A DNA stretch of 64,000 nt, taken from the NCBI RefSeq assembly GCF_022213065.1, contig NZ_JAKLJA010000030.1, positions 26,454 to 90,453 of the forward strand, written 5' to 3'. The position numbers and the translations under genes were made by a program. The notes under the pieces were generated by a model, which saw only the letters and a list, made by a program, of their open reading frames with translations, ran no database searches and was not told the DNA's origin. Each line of letters starts with the position of its first letter. Positions within the stretch are counted from its first letter, which is position 1. Of this stretch, positions 8,883 to 17,394 are shown one piece after another. This stretch comes from Paraburkholderia tagetis. GTDB taxonomy: Bacteria; Pseudomonadota; Gammaproteobacteria; Burkholderiales; Burkholderiaceae.

Positions 8883-8906
8883 TTTTTATTTGCAATGAAA
8901 TTTTTG

Positions 8907-8935
8907 TTGCAACTCACCAGGCGATCGCCTACTCT
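8907..8935 (+). promoter_or_regulatory. Candidate promoter of the rightward iol transporter/catabolic operon
   Basis: TTGCAA (8907-8912) and TACTCT (8930-8935) are separated by 17 bases, a plausible sigma-70 pair about 85 bases before the start at 9021. The -35 is the second arm of the TTGCAA repeat and lies 25 bases from the predicted IolR operator. This is a match by eye only. Confidence 0.4.
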
Positions 8936-9020
8936 TGTCGATGAGCGAGGTCGCATGGCAGGCCACAGCGCGCGCCGCGTTCACCCCAAAAACGAACGAC
9001 AGACCGAGAAGGTGGAGACT

Positions 9021-10082
9021 ATGACGCAACGCAAGGGCAAGACCATGCTCCGAAGGTTGGCCGCGGCGCTCGCACTGGCAGCGGGACTGAGCGGCTTGAG
9101 CGTGCTGGGTGCACAACCGGCGCAGGCCGCCGACGCGCACTTCGTGTTGATCAGCCACGCGCCGGATTCGGACTCGTGGTGGAACACCATCAAGAACGCC
9201 ATCAAGCAGGCCGACGAAGACTTCAACGTCGAGACCGACTATCGCAATCCGCCCAATGGCGACATCGCCGACATGGCACGCCTGATCGAGCAGGCCGCCG
9301 CGCGCAATTACGACGGCGTCATCACCACCATCGCCGACTACGACGTGCTGAAGAACTCCATCGGCAAGGTCACGGAAAAGAAGATCCCGCTCGTCACGAT
9401 CAACTCCGGCACCGAGGATCAGAGCGCGAAGCTCGGCGCAATCATGCACGTGGGCCAGCCCGAATACGTGGCGGGCCACGCGGCCGGCGAAAAGGCCAAG
9501 GCCGCGGGCGTGAAGTCGTTCCTCTGCGTGAACCACATCGCCACCAATACCGTTTCATTCGACCGTTGCCGCGGCTTTGCGGACGCCATCGGCGTGAACT
9601 ACAAGACCTCGACGATCGACTCCGGTCAGGACCCGACCGAAATCCAGTCGAAGGTGAGCGCGTATTTGCGCAACCATCCGGACACGGGCGCGATCCTCAC
9701 GCTCGGCCCGGTGCCGGCGGCGGCCTCGCTCAAGGCGGTTCAGCAGATGGGCCTCGCGGGCAAAGTCTACTTCTGCACCTTCGACTTCTCCGACGAGATC
9801 GCCAAGGCGATCCGCGCGGGCACGATCCAGTTCGCCATCGACCAGCAGCCGTATTTGCAGGGCTATATCCCGGTGGCCGTGCTGGCGATCGTGAAGAAGG
9901 ACCATACGACCGATCCGGCGAAGATCCGTCAGATCCTCGAAGCCAATCCCAAGTTCAAGCAGCGCCTCGAAACCTATGGCCTGCAACCCTCGTATGGACC
10001 GCGCAATATCCGCTCGGGCCCGGGTTTCATTACCAAGGAGAACCTCGACAAGGTTGTGAAGTACGCGGGTCAGTACCGCTGA
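9021..10082 (+). CDS. Sugar ABC transporter, periplasmic substrate-binding protein (probable inositol)
   Basis: A 353-residue periplasmic binding protein of the ribose/inositol class (Peripla_BP_4 type). The signal peptide has a basic start, a long hydrophobic core (LAAALALAAGLSGL) and a likely cleavage after AQAADA. The mature part begins FVLISHAPDSDSWW and includes DYDVLKNSIGK and INSGTED, typical of this fold. The start at 9021 is chosen from the AGGTGGAG site; an ATG eight codons later is possible. The frame is open further upstream to 8895, but that would add a non-signal extension across the promoter. It is the first gene of the rightward operon, followed by permease, ATPase and iolC, so inositol uptake is the likely role. 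Confidence 0.9.
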   Translation: MTQRKGKTMLRRLAAALALAAGLSGLSVLGAQPAQAADAHFVLISHAPDSDSWWNTIKNAIKQADEDFNVETDYRNPPNGDIADMARLIEQAAARNYDGVITTIADYDVLKNSIGKVTEKKIPLVTINSGTEDQSAKLGAIMHVGQPEYVAGHAAGEKAKAAGVKSFLCVNHIATNTVSFDRCRGFADAIGVNYKTSTIDSGQDPTEIQSKVSAYLRNHPDTGAILTLGPVPAAASLKAVQQMGLAGKVYFCTFDFSDEIAKAIRAGTIQFAIDQQPYLQGYIPVAVLAIVKKDHTTDPAKIRQILEANPKFKQRLETYGLQPSYGPRNIRSGPGFITKENLDKVVKYAGQYR

Positions 10083-10172
10083 TCCGCCGGTCTTACGCGT
10101 CTTTCCGACATCTGCAACTGCAAGGGACCGCACCGGGAGCATTGCCGGTTGCGGTCGACACAAGGAGTCATC

Positions 10173-11348
10173 ATGGGTGTAGCCGGCAAACACTTCCCCT
10201 CGCATGCAACGGACGGCGCGCAAGATTCGCGCGCAAACCCGCCGTCGGCGGCGGGGCCCGGAGCCACGGACGAGCGCGTGCGCCGCGAATCGTGGTTCGG
10301 GCACCTGCTCGGCCGCCCCGAATTTGCCGCGATATCCGGCACGGTGCTCGTATTCGCCGTGTTCGCGATCGGCGCGGGCGGCTCCGGCATGTTCGATCTC
10401 GACGGCGTGATGAACTGGTCGCAGGTCGCCGCCTATTTAGGCATCCTTTCCGTTGGTGCGTGCCTGCTGATGATCGCCGGCGAGTTCGACCTCTCGATCG
10501 GCTCGATGATCGGCTTCGCGGGCATGATGGTGGCCATTCCCACCATGTACCTTCACTGGCCCATCGCGCTGTCCATCCTGTTCGCGTTCGTGGGCTGTAC
10601 CGCGCTTGGCGCATTGAACGGCTACCTCGTGATGCGCACCAGGCTGCCCTCGTTCATCGTCACGCTCGCGTTCCTGTTCATCCTGCGCGGCCTCACGCTC
10701 GCGCTCTCGATCATGTTTGCCGACCGCACCATCGTCTCCGGCGTGGGCGATGTCGCGAAGGCCGACTACGTGACCAACCTGCTCTTTCACGGCACCGCGT
10801 TCAAGGGCCTGTTCGTCGCGCTCGCGCATATCGGCATCGGCAAGATGCTCGAGAACGGCCAGCCGCTCGTGCCGGGCGTGCCGAAGGTGATTCTCTGGTG
10901 GTTCGCGCTCGTGGCCATCGGCGCATTCACGCTCGCGAAGACGCGCTACGGCAACTGGATCCTCGCCGTGGGCGGCGACGCCAACGCAGCGAAGAACGTG
11001 GGCGTGCCGGTCAAGCGCGTGAAGGTCTCGCTCTTCATGCTGACCGCGTTCTGCTCGTGCCTGTTCGCGGTGCTGCAAGTATGCGATATCGGCTCGGCCG
11101 CCGCCGACCGCGGCCTGCAAAAGGAATTCGAGGCCATCATTGCCGCAGTGATCGGCGGCACGCTGCTCACGGGAGGCTACGGCTCGGTGATCGGCGCGGC
11201 GTTTGGCGCGCTCATCTTCGGCGTCGTGCAGATCGGCATTACCTACACGAACATCGATTCGGACTGGTTCCGCGTCTTCCTTGGCGTGATGCTGCTCATC
11301 GCCGTGCTCTTCAATCACTACGTGCGCCGCCGCGTCGCGCAATCGTAA
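10173..11348 (+). CDS. Sugar ABC transporter permease (RbsC-like, probable inositol)
   Basis: A 391-residue inner-membrane permease of the BPD_transp_2 family, with about nine to ten hydrophobic segments. Conserved parts include GEFDLSIGSMIGFAG, RTRLPSFIVTLAFLFILRGL and the C-terminal GGTLLTGGYGSVIGAAFGALIFG. The start at 10173 has AAGGAG at good distance. The first ~40 residues are hydrophilic (cytoplasmic). It lies 90 bases after the binding-protein gene and 13 bases before the ATPase gene, in one operon. Confidence 0.92.
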   Translation: MGVAGKHFPSHATDGAQDSRANPPSAAGPGATDERVRRESWFGHLLGRPEFAAISGTVLVFAVFAIGAGGSGMFDLDGVMNWSQVAAYLGILSVGACLLMIAGEFDLSIGSMIGFAGMMVAIPTMYLHWPIALSILFAFVGCTALGALNGYLVMRTRLPSFIVTLAFLFILRGLTLALSIMFADRTIVSGVGDVAKADYVTNLLFHGTAFKGLFVALAHIGIGKMLENGQPLVPGVPKVILWWFALVAIGAFTLAKTRYGNWILAVGGDANAAKNVGVPVKRVKVSLFMLTAFCSCLFAVLQVCDIGSAAADRGLQKEFEAIIAAVIGGTLLTGGYGSVIGAAFGALIFGVVQIGITYTNIDSDWFRVFLGVMLLIAVLFNHYVRRRVAQS

Positions 11349-11361
11349 GCAGGAGGCCGAC

Positions 11362-12222
11362 ATGAACCCATTGGAAAACAGCACGCAAAACAGCGCCGAC
11401 GCCCCGGATGCAAGCCAGGCTGCAAGCCAGGCTGCAAGCGGCGACATCATCCTCGCACTGGAAAACGTCAGCAAGTACTTCGGCAAGGTCATCGCGCTCA
11501 ACGGCGTCACGTTGCGCTTAAAGCGCGGCGAGGTGCACTGCCTGCTCGGCGACAACGGCGCGGGCAAGTCCACGCTCATCAAGACGCTGGCCGGCGTGCA
11601 CGCGCCCACCTCGGGCCAGTATCTCGTGGACGGCAAGCCCGTGCGCTTCGATTCGCCCAAGGACGCGCTCGACCTCGGCATTGCGACGGTCTACCAGGAT
11701 CTCGCGCTGGTGCCGCTGCTCTCGGTGGCGCGCAACTTCTTCATGGGCCGCGAGCCGCAGAAGAAGCTCTTTGGCTTTATCAATGTGATGGATCTCGATG
11801 CGAGCGCAACCATTGCGAAAGACCGTCTCTCAGGGATGGGCATCAACGTGCGCGACCCGCATCAGGCCATCGGCACGATGTCGGGTGGCGAGCGCCAATG
11901 CCTCGCAATTGCGCGTGCGATCCACTTCGGCGCGCGCGTGCTGATTCTCGACGAGCCAACCGCCGCGCTTGGCGTGAAGCAGAGTTTCAACGTGCTCAAG
12001 CTGATCCATAACGCGCGCGCCAAAGGCATCTCGGTGATCTTCATCACGCACAACGTGCATCACGCCTACCCGATCGGCGACTCGTTCACGCTGCTCAATC
12101 GCGGCCGCTCGCTCGGCACGTACACGAAAGAGACCATCGGCAAGAACGAGGTGCTCGACATGATGGCCGGCGGCGCGGAGATGCAGAAGATGATTGCCGA
12201 GCTCGACGGCGCGACCATTTGA
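11362..12222 (+). CDS. Sugar ABC transporter ATP-binding protein (probable inositol)
   Basis: A 286-residue single-domain ABC ATPase that would power the permease encoded just upstream. Walker A GDNGAGKS is at residues 63-70, the signature MSGGERQ at 173-179, and Walker B VLILDEPTAAL near 193. Sugar importers of the ribose class often have a duplicated ATPase of about 500 residues; this one has a single domain, so it presumably acts as a homodimer. The start at 11362 follows AGGAGG. The N-terminal 28 residues are a low-complexity Ala/Ser/Gln stretch encoded by a 12-base tandem repeat. Confidence 0.92.
   Translation: MNPLENSTQNSADAPDASQAASQAASGDIILALENVSKYFGKVIALNGVTLRLKRGEVHCLLGDNGAGKSTLIKTLAGVHAPTSGQYLVDGKPVRFDSPKDALDLGIATVYQDLALVPLLSVARNFFMGREPQKKLFGFINVMDLDASATIAKDRLSGMGINVRDPHQAIGTMSGGERQCLAIARAIHFGARVLILDEPTAALGVKQSFNVLKLIHNARAKGISVIFITHNVHHAYPIGDSFTLLNRGRSLGTYTKETIGKNEVLDMMAGGAEMQKMIAELDGATI
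11410..11439 (+). repeat. 12-bp in-frame tandem repeat (2.5 copies)
   Basis: The unit gcaagccaggct occurs twice exactly (11410-11421, 11422-11433) followed by half a unit. It encodes the (A)SQA repeat in the N-terminal tail of the ABC ATPase, ahead of the nucleotide-binding domain. Copy-number change would keep the frame. Confidence 0.85.
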
Positions 12223-12303
12223 GGCGCGCGAACCGGCTCCGAACCGGCACCGCCCCGACTCCGAACCCGCATCGACCCGGCACCGAATACGACAGGAATG
12301 CTC

Positions 12304-14319
12304 ATGGCCCTCCCCAGCACCCCACCTTCGCGCTTCGCGAGCGCGCGCAGCCGCGACATCGTCTGCCTCGGCCGGCTCGGCGTGGATCTCTACGCGCAGC
12401 AAGTCGGCGCACGGCTCGAAGACGTTTCCACCTTCGCCAAGTATCTCGGCGGCTCGTCGGCGAACATCGCCTTCGGCTGCGCGCGGCTCGGCTTGAACCC
12501 GGCCATGCTCACGCGCGTCGGCGACGACCACATGGGGCGCTTTCTCACCGAAACGCTGACAAAAGAAGGCTGCGACACGAGCCACGTGCGCATCGACCCC
12601 GAGCGGCTCACCGCGCTCGTGCTGCTCGGCCTGAAAGACCGCGAGACCTTCCCGCTCATTTTCTATCGGGAGAACTGCGCCGACATGGCCGTCGATGCAG
12701 GCGACTTCGACGAAGCCTTCATCGCCTCGTCCAAGGCGTTGCTCATCACCGGCACGCACTTCTCGACTGAGCAGGTGAACCGCACGAGCCTGGCCGCGCT
12801 CGATCATGCCCGCCGCAACAACGTGCGCACCGTGCTCGACATCGACTATCGCCCGGTGCTCTGGGGGCTGACCGGCAAGGCCGACGGCGAGACGCGCTTC
12901 GTCGCGAGCGCGGGCGTGAGCGAGCATCTGCAACGCATCCTGCCGCGCTTCGACCTCGTGATCGGCACCGAGGAGGAGTTCCGCATCGCGGGCGGCAAGG
13001 AGGCACTCGTCGACGCGCTCAAGCGCGTGCGCGAAGTGACGCCGGCCACGCTGCTCGTGAAGCGCGGCCCGCTCGGCTGCCAGATCGTCGATGGCGCGGT
13101 GCCCGATTCGCTCGACACGATGCCGCTGCAACGCGGCGTGGAAGTCGAGGTGCTCAACGTGCTCGGCGCGGGCGATGCGTTCGCGGCGGGCTTTCTTTCG
13201 GGCTGGCTGCGCGACGCGCCGCTCGAAGACTGCGCGCGCGCGGCCAATGCCTGCGGCGCGCTCGTGGTGTCGCGCCACGGCTGCGCGCCCGCGATGCCCA
13301 CGCCTGCGGAACTCGACTATTTCCTGCGCGAAGCCGCCGCGGACCCCGTGCGCATGCGCCGCCCCGACCGCGACGCTACGCTGGCCCGCCTGCATCGCGT
13401 GACCCCCGCGCGCAAGCAATACGACGAGGTGCTGGGCTTCGCGTTCGACCATCGCAATCAGTTCTTCGACCTCGCCCAGCAGACCGGCGCCAGCGAAGCG
13501 CGCATCTCGCACCTGAAGAACCTGTTTGTCGACGCCGTGGCGCAGACGGAAAGCGCACTCGGCCTGCAAGGCCGCATCGGCGTACTGATCGACGATCGCT
13601 ACGGTCAGGACGCGCTCAACGCGGCAACCGGGCGCGACTGGTGGATCGGCCGCCCTGTCGAGCTGCCGGGCTCGGTGCCGCTCGTGTTCGATCATGGCCG
13701 CTCGATCGGCACGACGCTCGCGGCCTGGCCCATCGGGCACACGGTCAAGTGCCTCGTGCAGTTCCATCCCGACGAGCCGCTCGAGCAGCGTCTCGAACAG
13801 GAAGCGCAACTGCGCGCGCTCTACGACGCCGTGCAGGCGAGCGGCCACGAATTGCTGCTCGAAGTGATTCCGCCGAAGCTCGATGGCAAGCCGAACGCGC
13901 CCGACACGGTCTGTCGCGCGCTCAAGCGGCTCTACAACATCGGCCTCTACCCTGAGTGGTGGAAGCTCGAGCCGATGGACGCGGCGCAATGGCGCGAGAT
14001 CGACGCGCTGATCGCCGGGCGCGATCCGCATTGCCGTGGCGTGGTGCTGCTCGGCCTCTCCGCGCCCATCGAACAATTGACGAGCGGCTTTCGCGCGGCG
14101 GCGGCCTCGCAGACGTGCCGCGGCTTCACGGTCGGCCGCACGATCTTCTATGAGCCGAGCCTTGCCTGGCTCGCAGGCGAGATCGACGACAAGGAACTGA
14201 TCTCGCGCGTGCGCCACGCCTTCGAGACGCTGATCGCGGCGTGGCGCGCGGCACGCACCCAAGCACGCGGGGCTGAGCGTCCCGCGGCGCACGCCGCGCG
14301 CGAGGAGAAAGCAGCATGA
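12304..14319 (+). CDS. iolC: 5-dehydro-2-deoxygluconokinase fused to DUF2090 (IolC with aldolase-like C-terminal domain)
   Basis: A two-domain protein of about 671 residues. Residues ~15-330 are a PfkB/ribokinase-family kinase that phosphorylates 2-deoxy-5-keto-gluconate (DKG). The N-terminal glycine signature is in YLGGSSANIAFG and the ATP/catalytic motif NVLGAGDAF has the catalytic Asp near residue 290. Residues ~345-640 are a DUF2090 domain, which resembles class I aldolases and is thought to act as the DKG-6-phosphate aldolase in organisms lacking IolJ; this is family knowledge, not shown here. The start at 12304 is preferred to the ATG at 12298 because AGGA lies directly against the latter. 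The end overlaps iolD by four bases (ATGA). Confidence 0.93.
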   Translation: MALPSTPPSRFASARSRDIVCLGRLGVDLYAQQVGARLEDVSTFAKYLGGSSANIAFGCARLGLNPAMLTRVGDDHMGRFLTETLTKEGCDTSHVRIDPERLTALVLLGLKDRETFPLIFYRENCADMAVDAGDFDEAFIASSKALLITGTHFSTEQVNRTSLAALDHARRNNVRTVLDIDYRPVLWGLTGKADGETRFVASAGVSEHLQRILPRFDLVIGTEEEFRIAGGKEALVDALKRVREVTPATLLVKRGPLGCQIVDGAVPDSLDTMPLQRGVEVEVLNVLGAGDAFAAGFLSGWLRDAPLEDCARAANACGALVVSRHGCAPAMPTPAELDYFLREAAADPVRMRRPDRDATLARLHRVTPARKQYDEVLGFAFDHRNQFFDLAQQTGASEARISHLKNLFVDAVAQTESALGLQGRIGVLIDDRYGQDALNAATGRDWWIGRPVELPGSVPLVFDHGRSIGTTLAAWPIGHTVKCLVQFHPDEPLEQRLEQEAQLRALYDAVQASGHELLLEVIPPKLDGKPNAPDTVCRALKRLYNIGLYPEWWKLEPMDAAQWREIDALIAGRDPHCRGVVLLGLSAPIEQLTSGFRAAAASQTCRGFTVGRTIFYEPSLAWLAGEIDDKELISRVRHAFETLIAAWRAARTQARGAERPAAHAAREEKAA

Positions 14320-16436
14320 ATCAGCGCATCGTTCCCATCTCCGGCGCCACGCAAGCGGCGCCCGACGCTCAGCCGAGCGCGGCGCAGAATTTGGCACAAA
14401 GCGCAACACAAGGTGCGACACAAGTCGCGACACAAGGTGCAACACAAAGCGCGGCGCAAAACGCGCCCGCCGCCACGGTGCGACTCACCGCAGCGCAGGC
14501 GCTGGTGCGCTTTCTCGCGGCGCAGCGCGTCGCCAGCGCAGACGGCTCGGGCCGCACCGAGCCGCTCTTCGGCGGCGTGTTCGCCATCTTCGGACACGGC
14601 AACGTGGCAGGCCTCGGCGAGGCGCTCTATCAATACCGTCACGAACTGCCCACGCTGCGTGCGCATAATGAGCAGGCCATGGCGCACAGTGCGATCGCCT
14701 ATGCGAAGGCGCATTTGCGCCGCCGCATGATGGCCGTGACCACTTCGATCGGCCCCGGCGCCACCAACCTCGTGACGGCCGCCGCGCTCGCGCATGTGAA
14801 CCGCTTGCCGCTGTTGCTCCTGCCCGGCGACATCTTCGTCTCGCGCGAACCCGACCCGGTGCTCCAGCAGATCGAAGATCCGCACGACGGCGGCCTCTCG
14901 GCCAACGACGCACTCAAGCCGGTGTCGCGCTACTTCGACCGCATCGTGCATCCCGCGCAACTGCTCACTGCGTTGCCGCGCGCGCTGCGCGTGCTCACCG
15001 ACGCCGCGCTATGCGGCCCGGTCACGCTCGCGCTGCCGCAGGACGTGCAGGCCATGGCGTGGGACTATCCCGCGAACTTCTTCATGCCGCGCCTCGTGAG
15101 CTTTCACGCGCCCGCGCCCGTGCAAAGCGAAATCGACGCGGCCCTCGTGCAACTGCATCGCGCCAAGCATCCGCTCATCGTCGCGGGCGGCGGCGTGCTC
15201 TACTCGCGCGCCACGGCTCAACTCCAGGCGCTCGCAACAGCGCGCGGCATTCCGGTGGCGGAGACGCAGGCCGGCAAGGGCACGCTCGCCTGGGACGACC
15301 CGCTCAACGTGGGTGCGATCGGCGTGACGGGCTCGCCCGCCGCGAACGCGCTCGCACGCGACGCTGACTGCATTCTTGCCGTAGGCACGCGCCTGCAGGA
15401 CTTCACGACCGGCTCCAATTCGCTGTTCGCGCATGCGCACGTGATCGGCGTGAACGCGAACGGTTTCGACGCGCTCAAGCATAACGGGCTCGCCGTGGAG
15501 GCCGATGCAAAGCTCGCGCTCTCGGCATTGAACGACGAACTCGTCAACTGGCGCGCCGATGCAAACTGGACCGCATATGCGCGACGCCTTGCCGACGAAT
15601 GGCGCGCGAGCGTCGAGGCGCTCACGCACGCGCCGCAGGAGCGCCACAGCTTGCCCTACGATGCCGATGTGATCGGCGCCGTGCAGCGCTCGTCGAGCCG
15701 TTCGTACACGGAAGATATCGTCGTGTGCGCAGCCGGCACCCTGCCCGCCGAACTGCACAAGCTCTGGCGCGCCGGGCAACCCGGCGCATACCACGTCGAA
15801 TACGGCTACTCGTGCATGGGCTACGAGATCGCGGGCGGGCTCGGCGCGAAGCTCGCGCGACCCGAACGCGAGGTCATCGTCATGGTCGGCGACGGCAGCT
15901 ATCTGATGATGAACAGCGAAATCGCCACCTCGGTGATGCTTGGTGCGAAGCTCATCATCGTCGTGCTCGACAACCGCGGCTATGGCTGCATCAACCGGCT
16001 TCAGCAGGCCTGCGGCGGCGCGCCATTCAACAATCTCTTCGAGGACTGTGCGCAAGGGCCGCTCGGCGCGCCGCGCATCGACTTCGCCTCGCACGCGCGC
16101 TCGCTGGGCGCGCAGGCCGAGCACGTCGCCAACGTCGTCGAACTCGAAAACGCGCTGCAACGCGCGCGTGCGGCGTCGCGTACCTACCTCATCAGCATCG
16201 ACACCGATCCGGCGCGCACGACCGAGGACGGCGGCTGGTGGTGGGAAGTGGCCGTGCCCGAAGTGTCGACACGCGCCACTGTGCGCGAGGCGCGCGAGCA
16301 CTACGACGCGAATCTTGCCGCGCGCGGCCATCGCGAGCGGCCCGGCGACGCGCAGCCCGCAACGAAGGACGCGCCCGAAGGTGAAGCGCAAAGCGGCAAG
16401 AACGACCGCGACGCAGCCGACCCAACTCACGCATGA
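14316..16436 (+). CDS. iolD: 3D-(3,5/4)-trihydroxycyclohexane-1,2-dione acylhydrolase
   Basis: Thiamine-diphosphate enzyme of 706 residues that opens the ring of the trihydroxycyclohexanedione to give 5-deoxy-glucuronate. The PYR-domain catalytic glutamate is in RAHNEQAMAHSAIAYAK (about residue 115). The ThDP/Mg motif starts at GDGSYLMMNSEIA (about 525) and continues to LDNRGYGCINRLQ. The gene overlaps iolC by ATGA and precedes iolE by 34 bases. The first ~55 residues are an unusual Ala/Thr/Gln tail with a four-residue period (TQGA, TQVA, TQGA, TQSA), absent from typical IolD as I know it. The C-terminal ~35 residues are also charged and low-complexity. Confidence 0.94.
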   Translation: MNQRIVPISGATQAAPDAQPSAAQNLAQSATQGATQVATQGATQSAAQNAPAATVRLTAAQALVRFLAAQRVASADGSGRTEPLFGGVFAIFGHGNVAGLGEALYQYRHELPTLRAHNEQAMAHSAIAYAKAHLRRRMMAVTTSIGPGATNLVTAAALAHVNRLPLLLLPGDIFVSREPDPVLQQIEDPHDGGLSANDALKPVSRYFDRIVHPAQLLTALPRALRVLTDAALCGPVTLALPQDVQAMAWDYPANFFMPRLVSFHAPAPVQSEIDAALVQLHRAKHPLIVAGGGVLYSRATAQLQALATARGIPVAETQAGKGTLAWDDPLNVGAIGVTGSPAANALARDADCILAVGTRLQDFTTGSNSLFAHAHVIGVNANGFDALKHNGLAVEADAKLALSALNDELVNWRADANWTAYARRLADEWRASVEALTHAPQERHSLPYDADVIGAVQRSSSRSYTEDIVVCAAGTLPAELHKLWRAGQPGAYHVEYGYSCMGYEIAGGLGAKLARPEREVIVMVGDGSYLMMNSEIATSVMLGAKLIIVVLDNRGYGCINRLQQACGGAPFNNLFEDCAQGPLGAPRIDFASHARSLGAQAEHVANVVELENALQRARAASRTYLISIDTDPARTTEDGGWWWEVAVPEVSTRATVREAREHYDANLAARGHRERPGDAQPATKDAPEGEAQSGKNDRDAADPTHA
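14391..14462 (+). repeat. 12-bp in-frame tandem repeat in the iolD 5' end (about six units)
   Basis: Four close copies of a 12-base unit (codons GCN ACA CAA NNN) run from 14403 to 14450, with degenerate units on each side. They encode the period-4 ATQG/ATQV tail at residues 26-49 of IolD. Strand-slippage changes would add or remove whole four-residue units without a frameshift. Confidence 0.85.
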
Positions 16437-16470
16437 CGAAGACTCACGGTCCTGAGATCGAGGAACGCAC

Positions 16471-17394
16471 ATGAGCGCATTTGAAGTACGCATCGGCATC
16501 AATCCGCTGTCGTGGATGAACGACGACCTGCCCTCGCTCGGAGGCGAAACGCCGCTTTCCGTGGCGCTTACCGAAGGGCGCGAGATCGGCTACGAAGGCT
16601 TCGAGCTCGGCAACAAATTTCCACGCGAGCCGCAGGCGCTCAAGACGCTGCTTGCGCAATACGACCTGTCGCTCGTGTCCGGCTGGTACTCCGGCATGCT
16701 CGCGCGACGCAGCGTGGAGGAGGAGATCGCCGCCGTGGAGAAGCATCTCGACCTGCTCGCGCAGAACGGCGCCACCGTAATGGTGTACGGCGAAGTGGCC
16801 GATTCGATCCAGGGCGCACCGCGCCCCCTCTATCAACGGCCGCGCTTTTTCAGCGACAAACAGTGGGACGAATACGCCGCGCGCGTGGACGCGTTCGCGC
16901 GCCATACGCTCTCGCGCGGCGTGCGGCTCGCGTATCACCACCACATGGGCGCCTACGTGGAAACGCCCGCCGATGTCGACAAGCTCATGACGCGCACGAG
17001 CGACGCGGTAGGTCTGCTGTTCGACGCGGGCCACCTCACATTCGCAGGTGGAAATCCCGTGGTGGAGCTCGACAAACACATCGCACGCGTGTGCCACGTT
17101 CATTGCAAGGACGTGCGCCCCGCCGTCGTGAAGCTCGCGCGCAACCGCAACTGGAGTTTCCTCGATGCGGTGCTCGCGGGCGCATTCACGGTGCCTGGCG
17201 ACGGCGCCGTCGATTTTCCGGCGATCGTCGCGCGCCTGAAACGGCATGGCTATCGCGGCTGGCTCGTCGTGGAGGCCGAGCAGGACCCGGTGATCGCGCC
17301 GTCGTACGCATATGCGCAGAAGGGCTATCGCACGCTGCGCTCGCTAATCGATTCGGATACCGTATCAAGCAATACCAGCAAGGAGGCAGCATGA
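16471..17394 (+). CDS. iolE: Myo-inosose-2 dehydratase
   Basis: A 307-residue TIM-barrel enzyme (AP endonuclease 2-like fold) that removes water from scyllo-inosose to give the trihydroxycyclohexanedione substrate of IolD. It has the characteristic start VRIGINPLSWMNDDLPSLGG, the segment GYEGFELGNKFP, the metal-site region LAYHHHMGAYVE with LLFDAGHLTFAGG, and the C-terminal YRGWLVVEAEQDP. It lies 34 bases after iolD and overlaps iolB by four bases (ATGA), so it is part of the same message. Confidence 0.95.
   Translation: MSAFEVRIGINPLSWMNDDLPSLGGETPLSVALTEGREIGYEGFELGNKFPREPQALKTLLAQYDLSLVSGWYSGMLARRSVEEEIAAVEKHLDLLAQNGATVMVYGEVADSIQGAPRPLYQRPRFFSDKQWDEYAARVDAFARHTLSRGVRLAYHHHMGAYVETPADVDKLMTRTSDAVGLLFDAGHLTFAGGNPVVELDKHIARVCHVHCKDVRPAVVKLARNRNWSFLDAVLAGAFTVPGDGAVDFPAIVARLKRHGYRGWLVVEAEQDPVIAPSYAYAQKGYRTLRSLIDSDTVSSNTSKEAA

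Noticed and set aside
11830..14445. An 871-codon open frame opposite the ABC ATPase, iolC and iolD genes
   Set aside because: It spans parts of three well-supported genes and their junctions, has no recognisable domain, and shows the same His/Arg-rich shadow composition.
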